A stretch of DNA of 64,000 nucleotides. Origin: Trematomus loennbergii. Lineage: Eukaryota; Chordata; Actinopteri; Perciformes; Nototheniidae. This document shows, in pieces, positions 33,826-56,398 of the stretch; the stretch's first letter is position 1; every line of letters starts with the position of its first letter. A program made the position numbers and the translations under genes. The notes below the pieces were generated by a model, which ran no database searches, had not been told where the DNA came from, and saw only the letters and a program-made list of their open reading frames with translations. The stretch spans positions 3,495,770-3,559,769 of the forward strand of contig JAAOOA010000012.1 in assembly GCA_012861695.1 (NCBI GenBank). The letters run 5' to 3'.

Positions 33826-36395
33826 TCTGCTGTTTTTATTAGCTGGTATAAATGTGGTTTTTTATTCTGAGTGAATAACATTTTCAAATTCAATATTGTG
33901 TCACCATGTCTCACTTTTGTAAGTGATGTGCGTCTCAATAATATTTCGAAACAAATGACATGTATTAAATGCTGAAGTAAAATGGGTTGACTGTCTAATT
34001 TGTATGATTACTTGTAAAAACAGATGTCCACATAAGGATTTTGTTAAAAAAAAAGTCAGAGTGTAATTTACATTTTTATTTAGCTTCTAGTTTGTGTTAT
34101 TGTTGTCTAATAATGTTATATCAGGTGTATGAAGAATGAAAACAATATTATAACTTTTTGCAACATTATGCTGTGAAGAAATCAAAGGCAATAATACTTT
34201 ATAACTCGGTATTATGTACGTTTTTTTTACATAAGCCCTTCCTGCAACCCATTATAGATAAACCTGGAGGTAAACTAGCATATTCAGGCTGTGAAATGAA
34301 TTCTAAAAATTAAAAGATGGTTTTTAAGGACAAATGGCCATTTCAGGTACAGCTGAAATAAATTATGAAACTTTGGCTAAAGCACAATTTAAATTATATT
34401 TAAAGTGTCTTCACGCCTTCAGAATATCTCAATGTAAGCAGATATTACTTGAAAAACAAACTTTCATGACTTTAAAAACACTGAATAACAATGCTGTTGA
34501 AGGTTTAAATAACCAAATAAATGTTACTAAGCTATTTCAGTCAGACAACTCACTGTTCTTAATATGTTTATTATAGCAGCATATAGTTTGAGTTTGGCGT
34601 CTAGGCTCGGGCCTCATCACTCCACAGATTTACAAAGAACATTGAGTGATGATTAGATAACTATCCCCCGAGCATACAGGTGGAAGCTGGGGTGGAGCTG
34701 GGTGGTGGTGGGGGCAGGCAAGCAGCAGCAACATGAAACACAGCAGCAGGAACATGAACGTAGCAATAGCACGTGAACACAGCCGTGGCAGCAGCAGCAT
34801 AGCGAGGCAGAAGCAGGAAGACCTGGCAGCTTAAATAGAGCGGCATGTTTAGGAGAATGTGTTTGGTTGGTTGTAAGAGGGACGAGGTGCGTCACGTGTT
34901 AATGTATCATTGGTGCTCGAGTTGACTGCCTGAACTAGCTCGCAGGCTTCGCCCCATTTATAACCTACAAATACTGTAAATGGAAGTGATTTAGCCAATT
35001 CAATCCTGCAATCCTTTAGCGAGGACCCATGCATCACAATTTGGCAGGCTCTACATTTCCACCATGCTGATTATTTGGCTGAGTGTTGAGTCTTCAGTTG
35101 TCCTGCAGGCACCTCAAAGTGAGGTCCAGCATAAACTGACAAAGCAACAACCCAATGATTTATGGTGTGTTTGCCTGCTTAAGCTTGATTTGTAACCTGT
35201 TAAGCACACATCCTCGCCGCTGGACATCCTCTGTACCCACAGAGAAGGAGATGGTGATCCATCAGGATGCACTAATTCACTAATCTCTGCAAAAAGATAT
35301 AAAATAGAGAGGGTTTTTATGTAAGTATCAGATTGGGGCCGACAGTCTAACAATCAGACTTTGTTACATATCGCCTATCTACTGATTTGTGAATCTATCT
35401 TTTAATTTTCAGATGTGCAACTGCAAATCGAAAAGTTACATTTAATCAAAAAATATGTTATCCCTGGGAGATTTGAAACTCATATAGGTGCTACATGAAA
35501 ACTACAATCCTGTACTTTTCAAGCTGGACATAAAACACCCAAATGCAGTTGTCAATAATAGTTGCTATTATCCTTATCTGGCCCTCTTTGAAAAAAGTTT
35601 GGACACCCCTGGTCTACGCTATCAATTCTAGAGGCTGCTCAGCTTCAAACTCAAATGTTTAGAAGTCTGGTGTAGACCTTTTATCAACACATGTTATAAG
35701 ATATTACAGTCTATACTTGAGTTGTAACTTTACAATGTTCAGTCTCACAGTGAGCTTATGAAGTCATAATATAGAACCATAACCTTGTCATAATATGCAT
35801 AAGATTGACTCAGGTTGAAGGCCTTTACGGCAACAGGCCAATTTCACAGCAGACAGAGCAGAAACCTTCTTCAGAGTCATTATTCATGTTATTAATTGCT
35901 ACCCGGCTATGTCAAATTCTCAAAGTATCTAAAAGCAAAGTGAGGATTCCACTTTTAATGGGCTCCCTTAAGGTCAATGAATTAGGTTCCTTAGGCCTAA
36001 GTGTAAGTTTGTAACCTTGTACCCAAACTGGCACTATAAAGAAGATGGTTTTACCTAAAATAACCGAAAAATACAAAATGGGTGACGTTTGTAATGTAGT
36101 GGTAGTGTCCTTCTAAACCACAAAAAAAGTTGTGTCCCCACATAGTCAAGTACGTGGGTTTCTGTGTGTGTGTTTGTGTGTTTGTGTGTGTGTGTTTAGC
36201 TCTGTGCTGATGGTTGGCTATCATTGCTAGCTCAGGGATTCCTGTGCACATTAGTGACTGCATGAGTTGGGTTTAGGTTGTTTTGTGTGTGGGTGTACAT
36301 GTGAGTGTGTGTTGTGCTTGCCCTCCCTTTATCTCCATAACCCCTGCCTATTCTCTCCCGGTCTCTCTCTCCTGTTGTCCCAGCATGGCTGCAGG
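33826..36395. other. Intergenic region between tasl and the Na+/H+ exchanger gene
   Basis: No supported exon. A GCAGCA-rich patch (34720-34830) and a hAT-type end fragment (AAAGTTTGGACACCCCTGG near 35595-35620) are visible. TG/TTTG-rich sequence at 36158-36196 lies 200 bp upstream of the exchanger start and may belong to its 5' leader or promoter. Confidence 0.5.
35580..35625. mobile_element. Terminal fragment of a hAT-type element
   Basis: TGGCCCTCTTTGAAAAAAGTTTGGACACCCCTGGTCTA-type end, a common terminus of fish hAT-derived repeats. The matching left end was not found, so the size is unknown. Confidence 0.4.
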
Positions 36396-45305
<8,910 letters not shown>

Positions 45306-45953
45306 AGGCAGAATGTGACAAAGAAGACATTTAAAATGGATCAAAATGGCTCCATAAAGTGATAATTACCTCATATGTATTTATCCATAGAGTTTGGGAT
45401 TTAAAGGTTGATAAAAGGTTTAGCATTTTCATGGATACCTTCACATTAAAACTTTTAAAATGCAGCGAATAATTATTGGTTTTATCATTTTAAGCTCAAA
45501 CAAATCCTTCTAAGCTCTCACCTCATGAACACCTTTGCCAGAGGTTTGTGGGTCATTTGCATCTGTAGTCTAATTCGTTTTCAAAGTTACGCTTACAGGT
45601 TAACAACTACCTTAGAAATACGTTGGCTCATACTGGCTGTCTACATTATAAGCACATGCACAAACCAATCCTGCCTCTTCTTGTTTCCTTCATAAATGCG
45701 AAGCACACCCACTGGTAATTTGACGAGGACAGGCTTACTGCTTCCTAAAATAACTCCTGTCCCCCTGTCTGACCTCCTCAGTTACTGGTGCTGCTTTCCC
45801 CCACAGCCCAGTATGCCAGGAGTGGCAGACTGTTTGTGTTTGAGATTTAAGGGTCTGGGCAGAGGGCTGCAGAGTGGACACCAGAGAGGAGCTGAGGAGA
45901 ATCAGACTGAAAGCTGAGGTTAAAGAGCAGTGAAGGACTTTTATACTGGAGTT
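45306..45953. other. Exchanger 3'UTR and tmem182 5' region
   Basis: Only 648 bp separate the exchanger stop from the tmem182 start on the same strand. The first half is AT-rich and would be 3'UTR, although no canonical AATAAA is obvious. The second half (45690-45953) is the candidate tmem182 promoter/5'UTR. No other gene. Confidence 0.5.
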
Positions 45954-48900
45954 ATGAGGGTGGGACCTGCAACCTTGGCTGGGGGGATATTTGGGGTAGT
46001 GGGGACATTGTGTTTCTTCATTGCCTTCACTACGGACTACTGGCTGGTGGCCAGTGACAACTGTGGACCGTATACATGGCCGACACAAACAAGACTGACA
46101 ACAGATGCCAATGGGACTGAGGTAGGATGGAAACATGTGTGCACATATTGGATATTCACAAACTCAATTAGATATTCATGAATGGAAACCTCACTGCTCG
46201 CTGTCAGAATTAGTCAGTGAGCTCCAACTGAACAAATGCATATAATAATAGTCACAACATCACATGCAAGAACCACAAAAAGACCAATGTGGAATCTGAT
46301 TTGACCGTGGTGTGCATGCTATATCACAAAGGGATATTTAAAGAGGTACCAAAATAATTTGGAAATGCCCTTTTGTAAAGTTAGAGGATTTAAAGGCACA
46401 GGGAATGGATTTCCCTATCAACAAATATGTAGAAACTCATAGATGGATAGGTTTATACTTTATTCATCCCAAGCTGGAGAATTGTTCAAGGATTCTGCCT
46501 TCAACCCATCCTTGTATTAGGAGCAGTGGGCAGCTACTGTATTATGTACAGCGCCCGGGAGGCAGTGTAGGGGCGGTGCCTTGCTCATTGGCACCACGGC
46601 AGGACTTGGTCGTTCCAGAACTTGACCCGGCAACCTTCTGACTTCAATGCCAAAACCTAATTAAAAGATTAAGCATCTCTTATGAGCCCTTACAAGTTAG
46701 TGGTGATGTCTGTATGCGCAGCTCTTTACCTAGATTTTCAATATGTTTTCCTTTTGTTGTGTTTCTGGTGTCAACCGCTACAAAAATGCAGCCACCAGGC
46801 GTCACATGGTAGAAGAAAGTTACAAAAAAGGCAGAAAAAAGGTTGCAAGAACGGAATTATAGGCAAAATGCCAAGCGAACATACTGTAGCTCATCATGGC
46901 TTTTATCCGTTGGCGAGCATAGTTACTTTTGGTTTGGCAAGTGTAGGGCAGTGTCTTCGGAGCTTGTCAATGTCTCTATAAAATCCCGTTGTTTTCAAGG
47001 CTTTTAAATATGGCTTTATAGGACACACTTCGATCATAATGATACAAGATTTTATTTTCATTTTTGTCTTACGAAGTTGTATATTAGATGAATTTAGCAT
47101 GTTAGCATTCTAGCATTTGCTAATTAGCATTAAACAAAAGGTGCAGCTAAGAAATTATGAGATTGTAATTCGTTTGATGACTTCATCTGAGTTATTTTCT
47201 CCAACAATCACACAGCTGTTTTCACATGCAGTGTAGTACTGAAAGACCTACATGTGTAAACTCAGCAGAGAGCCCCTGTAATTTCCCAGTCTGTTCAGCC
47301 ATGCAACATTCTGAGAAAGTTCACAAAATGCAAAGTAAGAGATATTTATAAAAAGCTAATCCCTTGTTGAACTCCTCCCTAACTCTGCAGCACAACTAAG
47401 TCTTTCATTTTCAATAAAAGAGGATGATTTAAGTTGCTGTGCGTTATTCAGCACCATCAATCATTCTTTTGACAAGCAAATGGAGAGTATCACTCATGCG
47501 TGTTTCATGAGTTCCCCTCAAAAACCTCACAGACGACGGCAGGCCATAATCAGAACCACGTTTGATGCCGTGCCCCTGCTGAAGTGCTGAGTCACTAACA
47601 GAGAAGTGTTGACAAATCTGACACACATTACGTTTTCAGACATTTCAGTAACCATCTCTGTGTTTGTGTGCTGATGTCTCTTCTTTCTTTTAGATCGAGA
47701 TAGTGGAGGGAGTCACTGTTTCTCCTCCACCTCTCACTCTGCACCACGAGGGCTTCTTCTGGCGGTGTGTGTTTCAGGTGGAGCCCTCGGCGAGCGCACA
47801 CCTGGCCATTCTCTTCAGTATGTATGCCTTCTAACAAGGCGAAAAACATTTTTGGTTAGGGCTCGTTCAATGTGTTTGCACTGTGCTAAGCAGTGTGGTC
47901 TGCTTGACATGCAACAAGTGCAGGAAAGAAAAATGTGTATAATTTTGATATTGGACAGAAAATATACAGGAGAACAAGAAGAATGTGTTGGCATCTATTT
48001 AAGTGTGTGGAGTATTTTTAGCTCTTGTGTGTTTAAACACTCTATAGTGGTTCTTCAAGACTTTTCTTTTTACTTTTTCAGCCAACCAGCCAGAATCCAA
48101 GGTGTGTATCCATGGTTACCTCTTTCCCCTGCCTGTTGCAGTTGGACAGGTGCCTCATCCAAGTTATGATGCGACAGCAGGTAACACACTCACACATACA
48201 TATGCTTTCAACATAAATTGAAGGTGGGAATGTTTCCAGTTTAAATGTCCTACTTCGGACCTCAAAGTGTTTCAAGTGCGTGGCACCAAACATAAACAGA
48301 AAACCTGGCTAATGTTTTGTTTGCAACACAACTCATCTGAACTATCAGCAGTATGTCCTCTACATTTAATTTGGATACTGTAATGCAGGGAAGCTATGGA
48401 TATGTCTAAGGCATTTATTGTGTAAGGGAGATTGCGACCCGGAAGCTGACAAATATAGAACTATACCAGCTCAAGTCTTTATGCTATGCTAGCCCATCTC
48501 CTGAATGCAAATAATCAATAACTATGCCATATAGATAGATACATTACTTATTTTTGATGGTGACCTGGTTTTATTTCTTGCAGTGTTTCGGGGTTTCTGG
48601 ACCTTGCTGATAATCTTTGGCCTGGTCGCTGCTCTAACTGGAGGCTTCCTGTTGGTCTGCGGCGTCCCCTTCTTCAGCCACAAACTCTACAAAGTGGGCG
48701 GTGCCTTCCTCATCGCTGCTGGTAAAACATTGTCTTTGTACATCAATCAATCAATCACAACACTTTATTAATCCCAGAGGGAAATTAGGTTTTGTGACTG
48801 TTGCATTTTAATCTTTAAAATATAATAAATAAACGTTGTTGATGGAAACGTTGTTTATGTAAACATAGCACGAGCAGTCCAGAATCCATTGATGGAAATG

Positions 48901-49882
48901 TTGTCCTCTGATACATGTTTTCATAAAACACAGTTCAGATATTCTCCTGCTAGCTAATGCAGTTAGCTCGTCCATTCCATTAGCCAGTGATCTTTGACGT
49001 GGCCCATGATGAAAGGCGGGAAACAACTTATATCTCCTTATGTCCATAAATCTGGACCCAGCTCTCCTCCTTCTTTGCCTGAATCTGAATCCTTCAGATT
49101 TCAGTGGGGGTAGCCGTTGTATCGACTGCTATGCTAGCCCTATGCTATCAGCTGTCCCTGGTGTAAACAAGGCGTTTATGGAAAAAAAGACCTTCTCTAC
49201 AAGAAAGTTTAAAGATGGCACAGCTTAATAAGTTACTATGGAAGTTAATAATAGAAAAATTACAATTTAGATCAAATAATACAACTAAACGTTTAAAGTA
49301 GTACAAACCTCCAACAACCTCACAGGAGCAACTGCAACAGGCTGCTTTCACATTTGGCAGATGCACCCTGGAGTACATGTGGGGAGATATAACCATGGTA
49401 TCTATCTGCAGTGTGAAATATGCTGCTAGGGGAATAGGTGAATGCACAGACACTTACACATGTCTCAGTCATCCTGCTGTCAGCTGTTGATTTCGTTCAC
49501 ATGACAAACACCAACACACAGAGCAGCAGATGTCTACTGTCGCTATAACAACAGCGGGTTTATACACTTGCTACCGTGGTAACATTAGAGATGAGTAGGA
49601 GCTGCATTCCTCTGGTGTTACTCACAAGAGTGATATCTGTGTCTCTCTAAAACTTCTCCAGCCCTCTTGTTCCTGCTCCTGCTGCTGCTCTACGTGCTGT
49701 GGATGGAGGTGATGGACGTGAAGCGCTACGTCCTGCAGGAGAGGGGGGAGACGTGTCCCGATGCTCAGGTGTCTGTGCTCTACGGCCTGTCGTTCATGGT
49801 GGCTGCCGCCGGCGTTCCTCTGGTGCTCGTCTCTGGGATGGTCTTCATGCTGGTGGGCCGTGCGCTGAGAGGCAGCAAGTGA
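45954..49882 (+). CDS. tmem182: TMEM182, four-pass claudin-superfamily membrane protein, five exons, 249 aa
   Basis: TMEM182 is a muscle-associated four-pass membrane protein implicated in myoblast differentiation and fusion. Exons: 45954-46121, 47694-47817, 48082-48180, 48584-48721, 49662-49882; borders and phases all agree and the frame is intact. TM1 is ATLAGGIFGVVGTLCFFIAF followed by TTDYWLVAS. The first extracellular loop carries the family signature HHEGFFWRCVF (human HHEGFFWRCWF) and TNQPESKVCIHGYLFP. PSYDATAVFRGFW leads into TM2, FFSHKLYKVGGAFLIAA precedes TM3, and VSVLYGLSFMVAAAG opens TM4. The loop between exons 1 and 2 is longer than human (249 against 229 aa). Its neighbour on the left is an SLC9A exchanger, as in human 2q12. 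Confidence 0.95.
46122..47693 (+). other. tmem182 intron 1
   Basis: About 1.6 kb; apart from the retroposon fragment at 46435-46650 nothing recognisable. Confidence 0.6.
46435..46650. repeat. Retroposon fragment in tmem182 intron 1
   Basis: Begins TATACTTTATTCATCCCAAGC and includes GGGGCGGTGCCTTGCTCATTGG and GAACTTGACCCGGCAACCTT, the conserved tail words of abundant fish retroposons. The same TTTATT(G/A)ATCCC word recurs at 48762 and 61412. Confidence 0.55.
48722..49661 (+). other. tmem182 intron 4
   Basis: Starts with a (CAAT)n-like tract and a CACTTTATTAATCCCAGAGGG retroposon tail word (48740-48790). The remainder is unremarkable; no exon seen. Confidence 0.6.
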
Positions 49883-50480
49883 GCCTGCCATCTGGCCTGC
49901 AGCGGAAGAAAGGACTGACCTTTTTATCTGGTGCACTGGGACACAGCAGCACTGTCATGGGATGTTAAACTGGCTGGAAACACGTGATCAATATTGCAGT
50001 ACAGTAGCACCCTTTGGATGTCAAAACAGTCAGAGACACGACTTTTCTGTTTTCTATAACTTACTTTGCTTTATTTATATGAGAAAAATATTAATTTCTA
50101 AGAACATTAATTTCACAACAAGTCAGTGTTAGAGGGTTATTCAGATTAGCTGAAAAATGTAAAGCAACTGTTCTCAACTTTAAATCTTGCCTCATCCTAT
50201 AACAGTAATGCAAAGTTGTTACAATATGATTAACCAATCGTCAACTGGGTCCACAGTCTAAACTAAGAAAAGTCAGCTACTTACTAACAGCAGGGCAGGA
50301 ATACCACAAACTCAACCAAACTGCTATCAGGGTTAGGGTTAAGCTGCATTCACTTGATAAGCTGTAAAACGGCTCTGCGCTGATGCTGCTGTTGTGTTTT
50401 TATGGTGCTCTGACCCCATTTACCACTGACCTTTCGCCACGCAGCCAAACAGATGACAGCTGAATAAAGCGACACAAGCG
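49883..50480 (+). other. Probable 3'UTR of tmem182
   Basis: Sequence after TGA with AATAAA at 50463-50468 (GCTGAATAAAGCG), about 580 bp downstream. Confidence 0.5.
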
Positions 50481-51856
50481 AGCAGGGTTAGTAACCGTAG
50501 AAACAAAAGTTAACCAGCTGTCATCAACCACAACCTCGCGGTGAGCAAAAAACAAATCGCGTTTCACGTGACTGCAGCTTTAGGGTTAGCCTGCCACATA
50601 GAAAAACATGTATTAGTGCCATTTGGAATGTTTTTAGCATGGTTTGTTCGTTAAAAAACTGTTAGATGTCACTTGATATTTCAGGTTTCACTTGTTTAAT
50701 GCTTTTCAACTCACTTTCTTTGCCGCCAAACATTTTAGCTTGAATGGGTGCTTTGGGTGGTGATAAAGGTCGCTCACCAAGAGTTTTAGCTATTTTTGTA
50801 TTTTTGTTTCACTGATAAGCCCTCTGGCAGCTCAACTTGTTTTTTCTCTAATATTGAACTCAGTGAAGACTACACTCTTCTGTAACTCACTATTATTTCT
50901 CATGGAACAAGTGTTATAACAAGACAGGACGGGCCATTGGTAGTCAGTTAGCAGTAGATATCTCTTCAACACAATACATTGACTTATTGGACATAACGTC
51001 AAAACTGTTACTTCTTCACATTCTGTTTTTTTTCACTGTTTTTAAGTGAAATTCTGGACATTTCTTGGACATTGTACCTTTAAGGAGCAATATAATAATG
51101 TAACAACATTGTGTTGTATACATATATTCCTTCCACCGCTGTCATTGTACAGATGGATGTTTTTTTCATTATTGCTGCAAATGTCCAAACAGCTGAAGGT
51201 GAGAAATGTATGGCTGAACCAGCTGTGTCTCCTGTCCTGATTTTGGAACATGATCAAAGTAGGCTAGCTGGAGCGGGGTGAGGTGGGAGGGAGGGATGGC
51301 TGGATGGACTGGGGACAGAAATGGTGGCTTTAGAGGGTGGGGTGGGGGTATTGCAGGAGAGGGATGTATATGGGGGGATAGAGAGAGAATTGATGCTTGT
51401 AGGGGACACAAGGGGGCTTTTGAGAAATGAACAGCTGTTTGTGGGTTTGGTCGGTGTACAGCAGGCCGGCCACCTGCCTCCTTCACACCAGTCACATTTC
51501 ACTCCCCCATCGAAATCCTCTTGCGTTCTCTTGTCTGTCTCGTTCTGTTTCATTTATCTGTCTCAACCTACACTAACTTTTCATTCAGAATTTAAGAAAC
51601 CCATTTATTGACACACATCCATTGCAAACAGAGACAGAATGACCCACACCCTTAAATGGTAAGTGCAGACTTGTGATTGTATCAGCAATATTAGATGATG
51701 CTTCCTTTTCATTGGTCTGAATTGGCAGAAGTAGGCGGGTGGACTCTATCTATCACACATATCAGCTTTCATCTGCGCTACTGGGAGCAAGAGTGGCCAA
51801 GAGAGAGGGGGCATGTATGCTTCAAAGACCTCGCTGATCAAACACATAAACACACA

Positions 51857-51895
<39 letters not shown>

Positions 51896-53015
51896 TGATC
51901 AAACTGTCCACAACACCAAGTTTAATTATGAATATATAGCCTACTGCTGACACTAGATCTGACTTGTAAGACATTGTACATCCGAGTGTAATTCTGTAAT
52001 ATAGCCACCAAAATGCTAAAGGTCAACTGGGTCTTCTGTGTCACCTGTGATGTCAGCGTGTTCATTTTGGTACATTGTGGTTCTAGACATTTTTGTTATC
52101 TGTGTTTAACATGTGTTTTTACATCTGTTATGATCATTTCCGCACAATACATGTTAACCTTTTCACGACACTTGTCTAAATCTGAATTTTTGCTGCCTTG
52201 CCAGCCATAGAGACTTTGGAAGAATAGTTTTAAAATCGAAAATGCTTTCATGATTAAGTATGGTCATACATAAAATCTGACTAACTAAACAAATATACAT
52301 TAAAGGTTTATAAACCTCTGAAACAGAACATTTTCAGCTCCTCTGTTGTTTTACTAGTGGTAATTCTCATTTCTGAGTTCAGTTGAATCTGATGACAACT
52401 TTAACCACAAGAAATATATTTCCTACTGTGATATGGAAGCATAATGACAGTAAAATAGATTAAAAAGGAAAGATACCAGAAAAAGACAATCTTTCTAAAA
52501 CGGAGGCAAGCAATTTGAAATAGTAGCAGAGCTCATGGAGGAGTCGGACAAATCTGCACAATTTAAAGAGAACGTAAGGGGAAACCAATAAGCATTATAC
52601 CAAGGACTGTAATCACTTTCTCTATATGTCCAGCACTTAGGTCAGTATCCTGAAACAATGGAGTTACATACAAATATGTAAAATGTTAGTGACATGTGGT
52701 TTTAGGTTCATTTAAATTGCATGTAAACACTCAACATGTCTTCTTTGTTGTGTGTCCCAGTTACCGATCCACTGTGAAAGGTTTTCATTAAAACACTATT
52801 TACAGAAGGACTTGTTCTTATTTGTTGACAGCAATATTTGGATTATTAAACCAAAGGATTTGATATGGAAGATAAAATCACTGTTTTTCATATTGTACAA
52901 TGTTTTGAACACAAAAAACACAATTGATTGCATATCTGTTGTTTTGGGGTGGCAGCAGAGACAAGTATCTCAAAATCTTAAAGATGACACTGTATCAATG
53001 GCTAGATAATATTGA
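50481..53015. other. Intergenic region between tmem182 and the DIRS element
   Basis: No supported gene. Contains a (CA)n tract (51859-51891) and a purine-rich, G-rich stretch (51270-51370). The ORFs across the G-rich part show no family resemblance. Confidence 0.55.
51859..51891. repeat. (CA)n microsatellite
   Basis: About 16 CA units bounded by copies of TGATCAAAC on both sides. Confidence 0.95.
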
Positions 53016-53195
53016 GTTCTATTTCGTCCCTACTGACCGCCAGAGGCGGTGCTTTAACACTGGATATGTCCATCGCGCGCATGCGCAGCTCGAGTACCAA
53101 TAACAACAAAGTCACCTGTGACCCACGTGACACCGGCTATACCGGCCGGTGTCGTCAGAGGATCTGTTCCCTTTTCGTCTTCTCGCTGCGCGAGA
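53016..53195 (+). repeat. Left inverted terminal repeat of the DIRS element
   Basis: Pairs inversely with about 57740-57929. Shared blocks include GACCGCCAGAGGCGGTGCTT, CGCATGCGCAGCTCGAGTAC, AAGTCACCTGTGACCCACGT and GTGTCGTCAGAGGATCTGTT. The outermost bases differ between the two ends, as is normal for DIRS. Confidence 0.9.
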
Positions 53196-53928
53196 GTACC
53201 GTGGCTACATTTTTGTAGCATACAGCGTTCGTTCAGTTGGAACATTTGTTCAAGGATTCTCTGCAAACAGCTGGCTGCGTGCAGCTTCGCGACTCATCCA
53301 GTCGGAGCCGCGGGCTTACCCGTCCTCCAGGAGCTGTGGCTGGCTGCGCAGAGACTTCGTTCGGACAGGTTGGTGTCGGCTTGGTTGGTGATGGCAGTGT
53401 TTCCGTTCCCTCTCCCAGCCAAGTTGTCCTGATTACTGTCTGTTTGCTTTTTGGGCTTGAACTTCTTTGGTGACGGTGGCGTTCCGCTCCCTCCCAGGGG
53501 TTGCCCTTGCTGTGCTTTTGTACTTGTTCTGACCGCGGCGTTGTGCCAAGCAATATTAGCATTTTGAGTTTCCAGCTTTAGCTGTGTTTCTTGTTTGACT
53601 AGTTAGCAGTAGCGGCTGCAGCCACTCGGCTGACGCTGGGATAAGCACCGGAGTTTCCCGTGCTGTTTTTTCTTTAGAAGCCAGTTTCTGGTCTTAGCTT
53701 TGTGTTAAAGCTTCTTTATTTTACCCAGCTAGGTGAAGGCAGTGTTCTCGCTCCCGCTCCCTCTGCCGGTAACGTGGGTGTAGCTACATCCCTTTTCTGT
53801 TCGGCGAGTAGCAGCACCGCTCTACTCTTTCCGTTAAGCAGGTAGCTGGTGAAGGCTGTGTTCCGCACCCGCTCCCGACTACGCTGCATCTGGCTACCTA
53901 CAGAATGGCTCATTGATGTAGCGCCTGT

Positions 53929-55415
53929 ATGGCTTCTCTTGAGCCCGAGGACGGCCATGACCGCTGCCCCTCTTGCCTCGGCCTCGAGCATCTAAGGGAG
54001 GCTCTCACGGTAAGCGCTGCATGAACTGTAGCTGCATGCCTCGGGCGCTCAGAGTGGCTAGAATCACTGAGGGAACGTCTGGCAGCAGCCAACGGACACC
54101 TCTCCTTGTCACATCCTCCTCCAGATCAGTTCGGCCGTTCCCGGCGACTTGAGGGAGCGATGGCTATGGGTGCACCCCCCAATAGGAGGACTAGAAACAG
54201 GCTGTCCTCTAAAGTGGATCAGCTAACAGCCGACATGGACATGATGAAGTCGCTCCTCTTGGCCCTTCAGCCAGGGCCCGGTATAGGGGCTGCTAGCGTG
54301 CCGCCTGCCCCTCCTTCGGTTGCCGCCCCTCCTTTGGTTGCCGCCCCTCCTTCGGTTGCCACACCTCTGTATGAGGATGCCTTGTCGCTAGCGGCTTCGG
54401 CTAACCTCTTCAATGAAGAGACGGAGGACGAGGTCCCGCTCGAGGAGGCTTCCCTCTCCTCTGCTCAGGGTTCTCTGCAGGGCGTGGAGGACGGCTCCAT
54501 GGCGGCCATTATTCGTACAGCCCTGGCGCACTTGCAGATTCCGGTTCCGCAGGCCAACTTGGCTCAGGCTAGCGCCTTCTTCAGGCGTAGCCCTGCCCCT
54601 GTCCCCCTCACCGTTCCTCCTTCAGAGGAGTACCTGAGGGAGCTCCATGCATGCTGGAGGGACACCAGGGCCCTCTGCCACGCTGGCTCTGATGCCCGGA
54701 CCTTGGCTGCCATGCAGGATCCGGCGAGGGTGGGGCTGGGTGGCATGCCACCCATTGAGCCTGCCACCGCCTCCCTGATTCTGGCTCCTGACGAGGCTCT
54801 AAGGCCTGAGGTCAGGTGCCCTCGGCCTCAGTGCAGGGTCACAGACGGGCTGCTCTGTAGGGCCTACGACGCAGCGGCACGCATGGGTCGTATCGGGATC
54901 TCCCTCTCCCATCTAATGCTGGCTGTCTCCACCTCTCTGCAGCAGGCTCCGGCCGAGCCTTCTTTGCTGGGCCTCAGGCCTTTGCCCTAATGGCTAGGGA
55001 ATTGGGACGAGTTATGTCCTTTCTGTTACAGACTCGTCGCCAGGTTTGGCTGGCCCAGTCACCACTAACGGAGACATGAAGGAGAGTCCTCCGTAGCGTG
55101 CCAGTCGAGCCAGGGGAGCTGTTTGGGGCAGCTGCCCTGGAGGCACTGGAGCGTGCTGCCCAAGCTAGGCAGACCAGGCAGCAGCTCTCGGGTCTTCGCA
55201 GACCTGTGCCCGCTCCCAGCGGGCCCAGGGACCGCTCTAGCAGCCACACTCAGCCACCGGCTTACAGGGGTGGTTTGCAGAGGTCCCAGCGGCCCACTCA
55301 ACCGCCTCCCAATTACTTTCGTGCCCCAGGTCGCCTGCCTTCCAGGCGGCCTCGTGCCTCAGAGCCTTACCGGCGCCCCCCAAGGGACTCCAGGGGCCGG
55401 GGGGCTAGGCACTGA
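53929..55415 (+). pseudogene. DIRS gag-like ORF, degenerate
   Basis: An ATG at 53929 opens MASLEPEDGHDRCPSCLG.EHLREAL, the Cys/His-type N-terminus seen in fish DIRS gag proteins. A long open stretch 54106-54990 (coiled Ser/Pro/Ala-rich) follows. The frame then changes just before 54990, and one in-frame TGA interrupts ETxRR near 55075. An Arg/Pro-rich basic end (YRRPPRDSRGRGARH) stops at 55413-55415. At least two disablements, so nonfunctional. It is a structural and nucleic-acid-binding protein by analogy. Confidence 0.8.
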
Positions 55416-55462
55416 AGTCCCGGGGCCGGTCGTCGGCTGCTTTTCCCAGCAGCAGCTCAGCT

Positions 55463-56398
55463 ATGGGCTGCCTGTACTTCCGACCCTTGGGTGGTTTCCA
55501 CCCTAACCCAGGGATACAATTGCAGTTCCGACGCCGGCCCCTAGCCTTCGGCCGGGTCAGAATGACAGTTGTCAGCGATCCGGCGAAGGCCTTAGCTCTG
55601 GCCCAAGAGTTGTCCGTCCTCTTGGCCAAGGGCGCAATCGAGCCAGTGGACCCTCTGCTTCAGTCCGGGGGGTTCTACTCGGCGTACTTTCTTGTGAGCA
55701 AGAAAGTCGGCGGATTCCGTCCAGTTCTGGACCTCAGAGGAATCAACAGATTCCTGAAGGTACTGCCCTTCCATATGCTAACCACAGCAGACACCCTTCG
55801 TGTTGTCGCACAGGGGGAGTGGTTCGCAACCGTGGACTTGAGGGACGCCTACTTCCACGTGCCAATTGCATCCCATCACCGGAAGTTCTTGAGGTTCGCC
55901 TTTCAGGGCCGACATTATCAGTTCCGGGTGCTTCCCTTTGGTCTCTCCCTCTCTCCAAGGGTGTTCACCAGGGTCGTTGCGGCAGAGCTCGCTCCCCTGC
56001 AGGCACAGGGCGTGAAGGTCCTGCCGTATCTAGACGACTGGCTGGTTTGCGCACCGTCCCGGCCCCAAGTGGCCCAGGATACGGCACGCCTCTTATCCCA
56101 CGTAGCCCGGTTGGGCCTAACAGTAAACACCGGGAAGAGTTGCCTGGACCCTTCCCAACAGGTCACTTACCTGGGGATGGTCCTAGATTCGGTCGCCATG
56201 AGGGCCTACCTGACACCTCGTCGTGTGGACGACATTTCCCACCATCTTCCCATCTTCAGACTGGGCAAGAGGGTGCCTTACATCCAGTTCCTCCGGCTCT
56301 TAGGCAGACTGATGGCTGCCTCAGCCGTTGTGCCCTTAGGCCTGCTGTCACTGCGCCCCATGCAGATGTGGCTGAACAGCCTTCACTTGGACGCATAG
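55463..56398 (+). pseudogene. DIRS reverse transcriptase domain
   Basis: Open frame with the RT landmarks in order: GGFRPVLDLRGIN, motif A ATVDLRDAYFHVPI, RVLPFGLSLSPRVFT, and catalytic YLDD within LPYLDDWLV (56021-56047), then TYLGMVLDS. All three motif aspartates are present, so the domain itself looks intact. The frame stops at 56396-56398 before RNase H, so the polyprotein is interrupted. Confidence 0.9.

Noticed and set aside
46435..46650. tRNA gene suggested by B-box-like words (also 30826, 38290)
   Set aside because: No A box or cloverleaf could be drawn; the same words recur in repeated segments, so they are retroposon tails.
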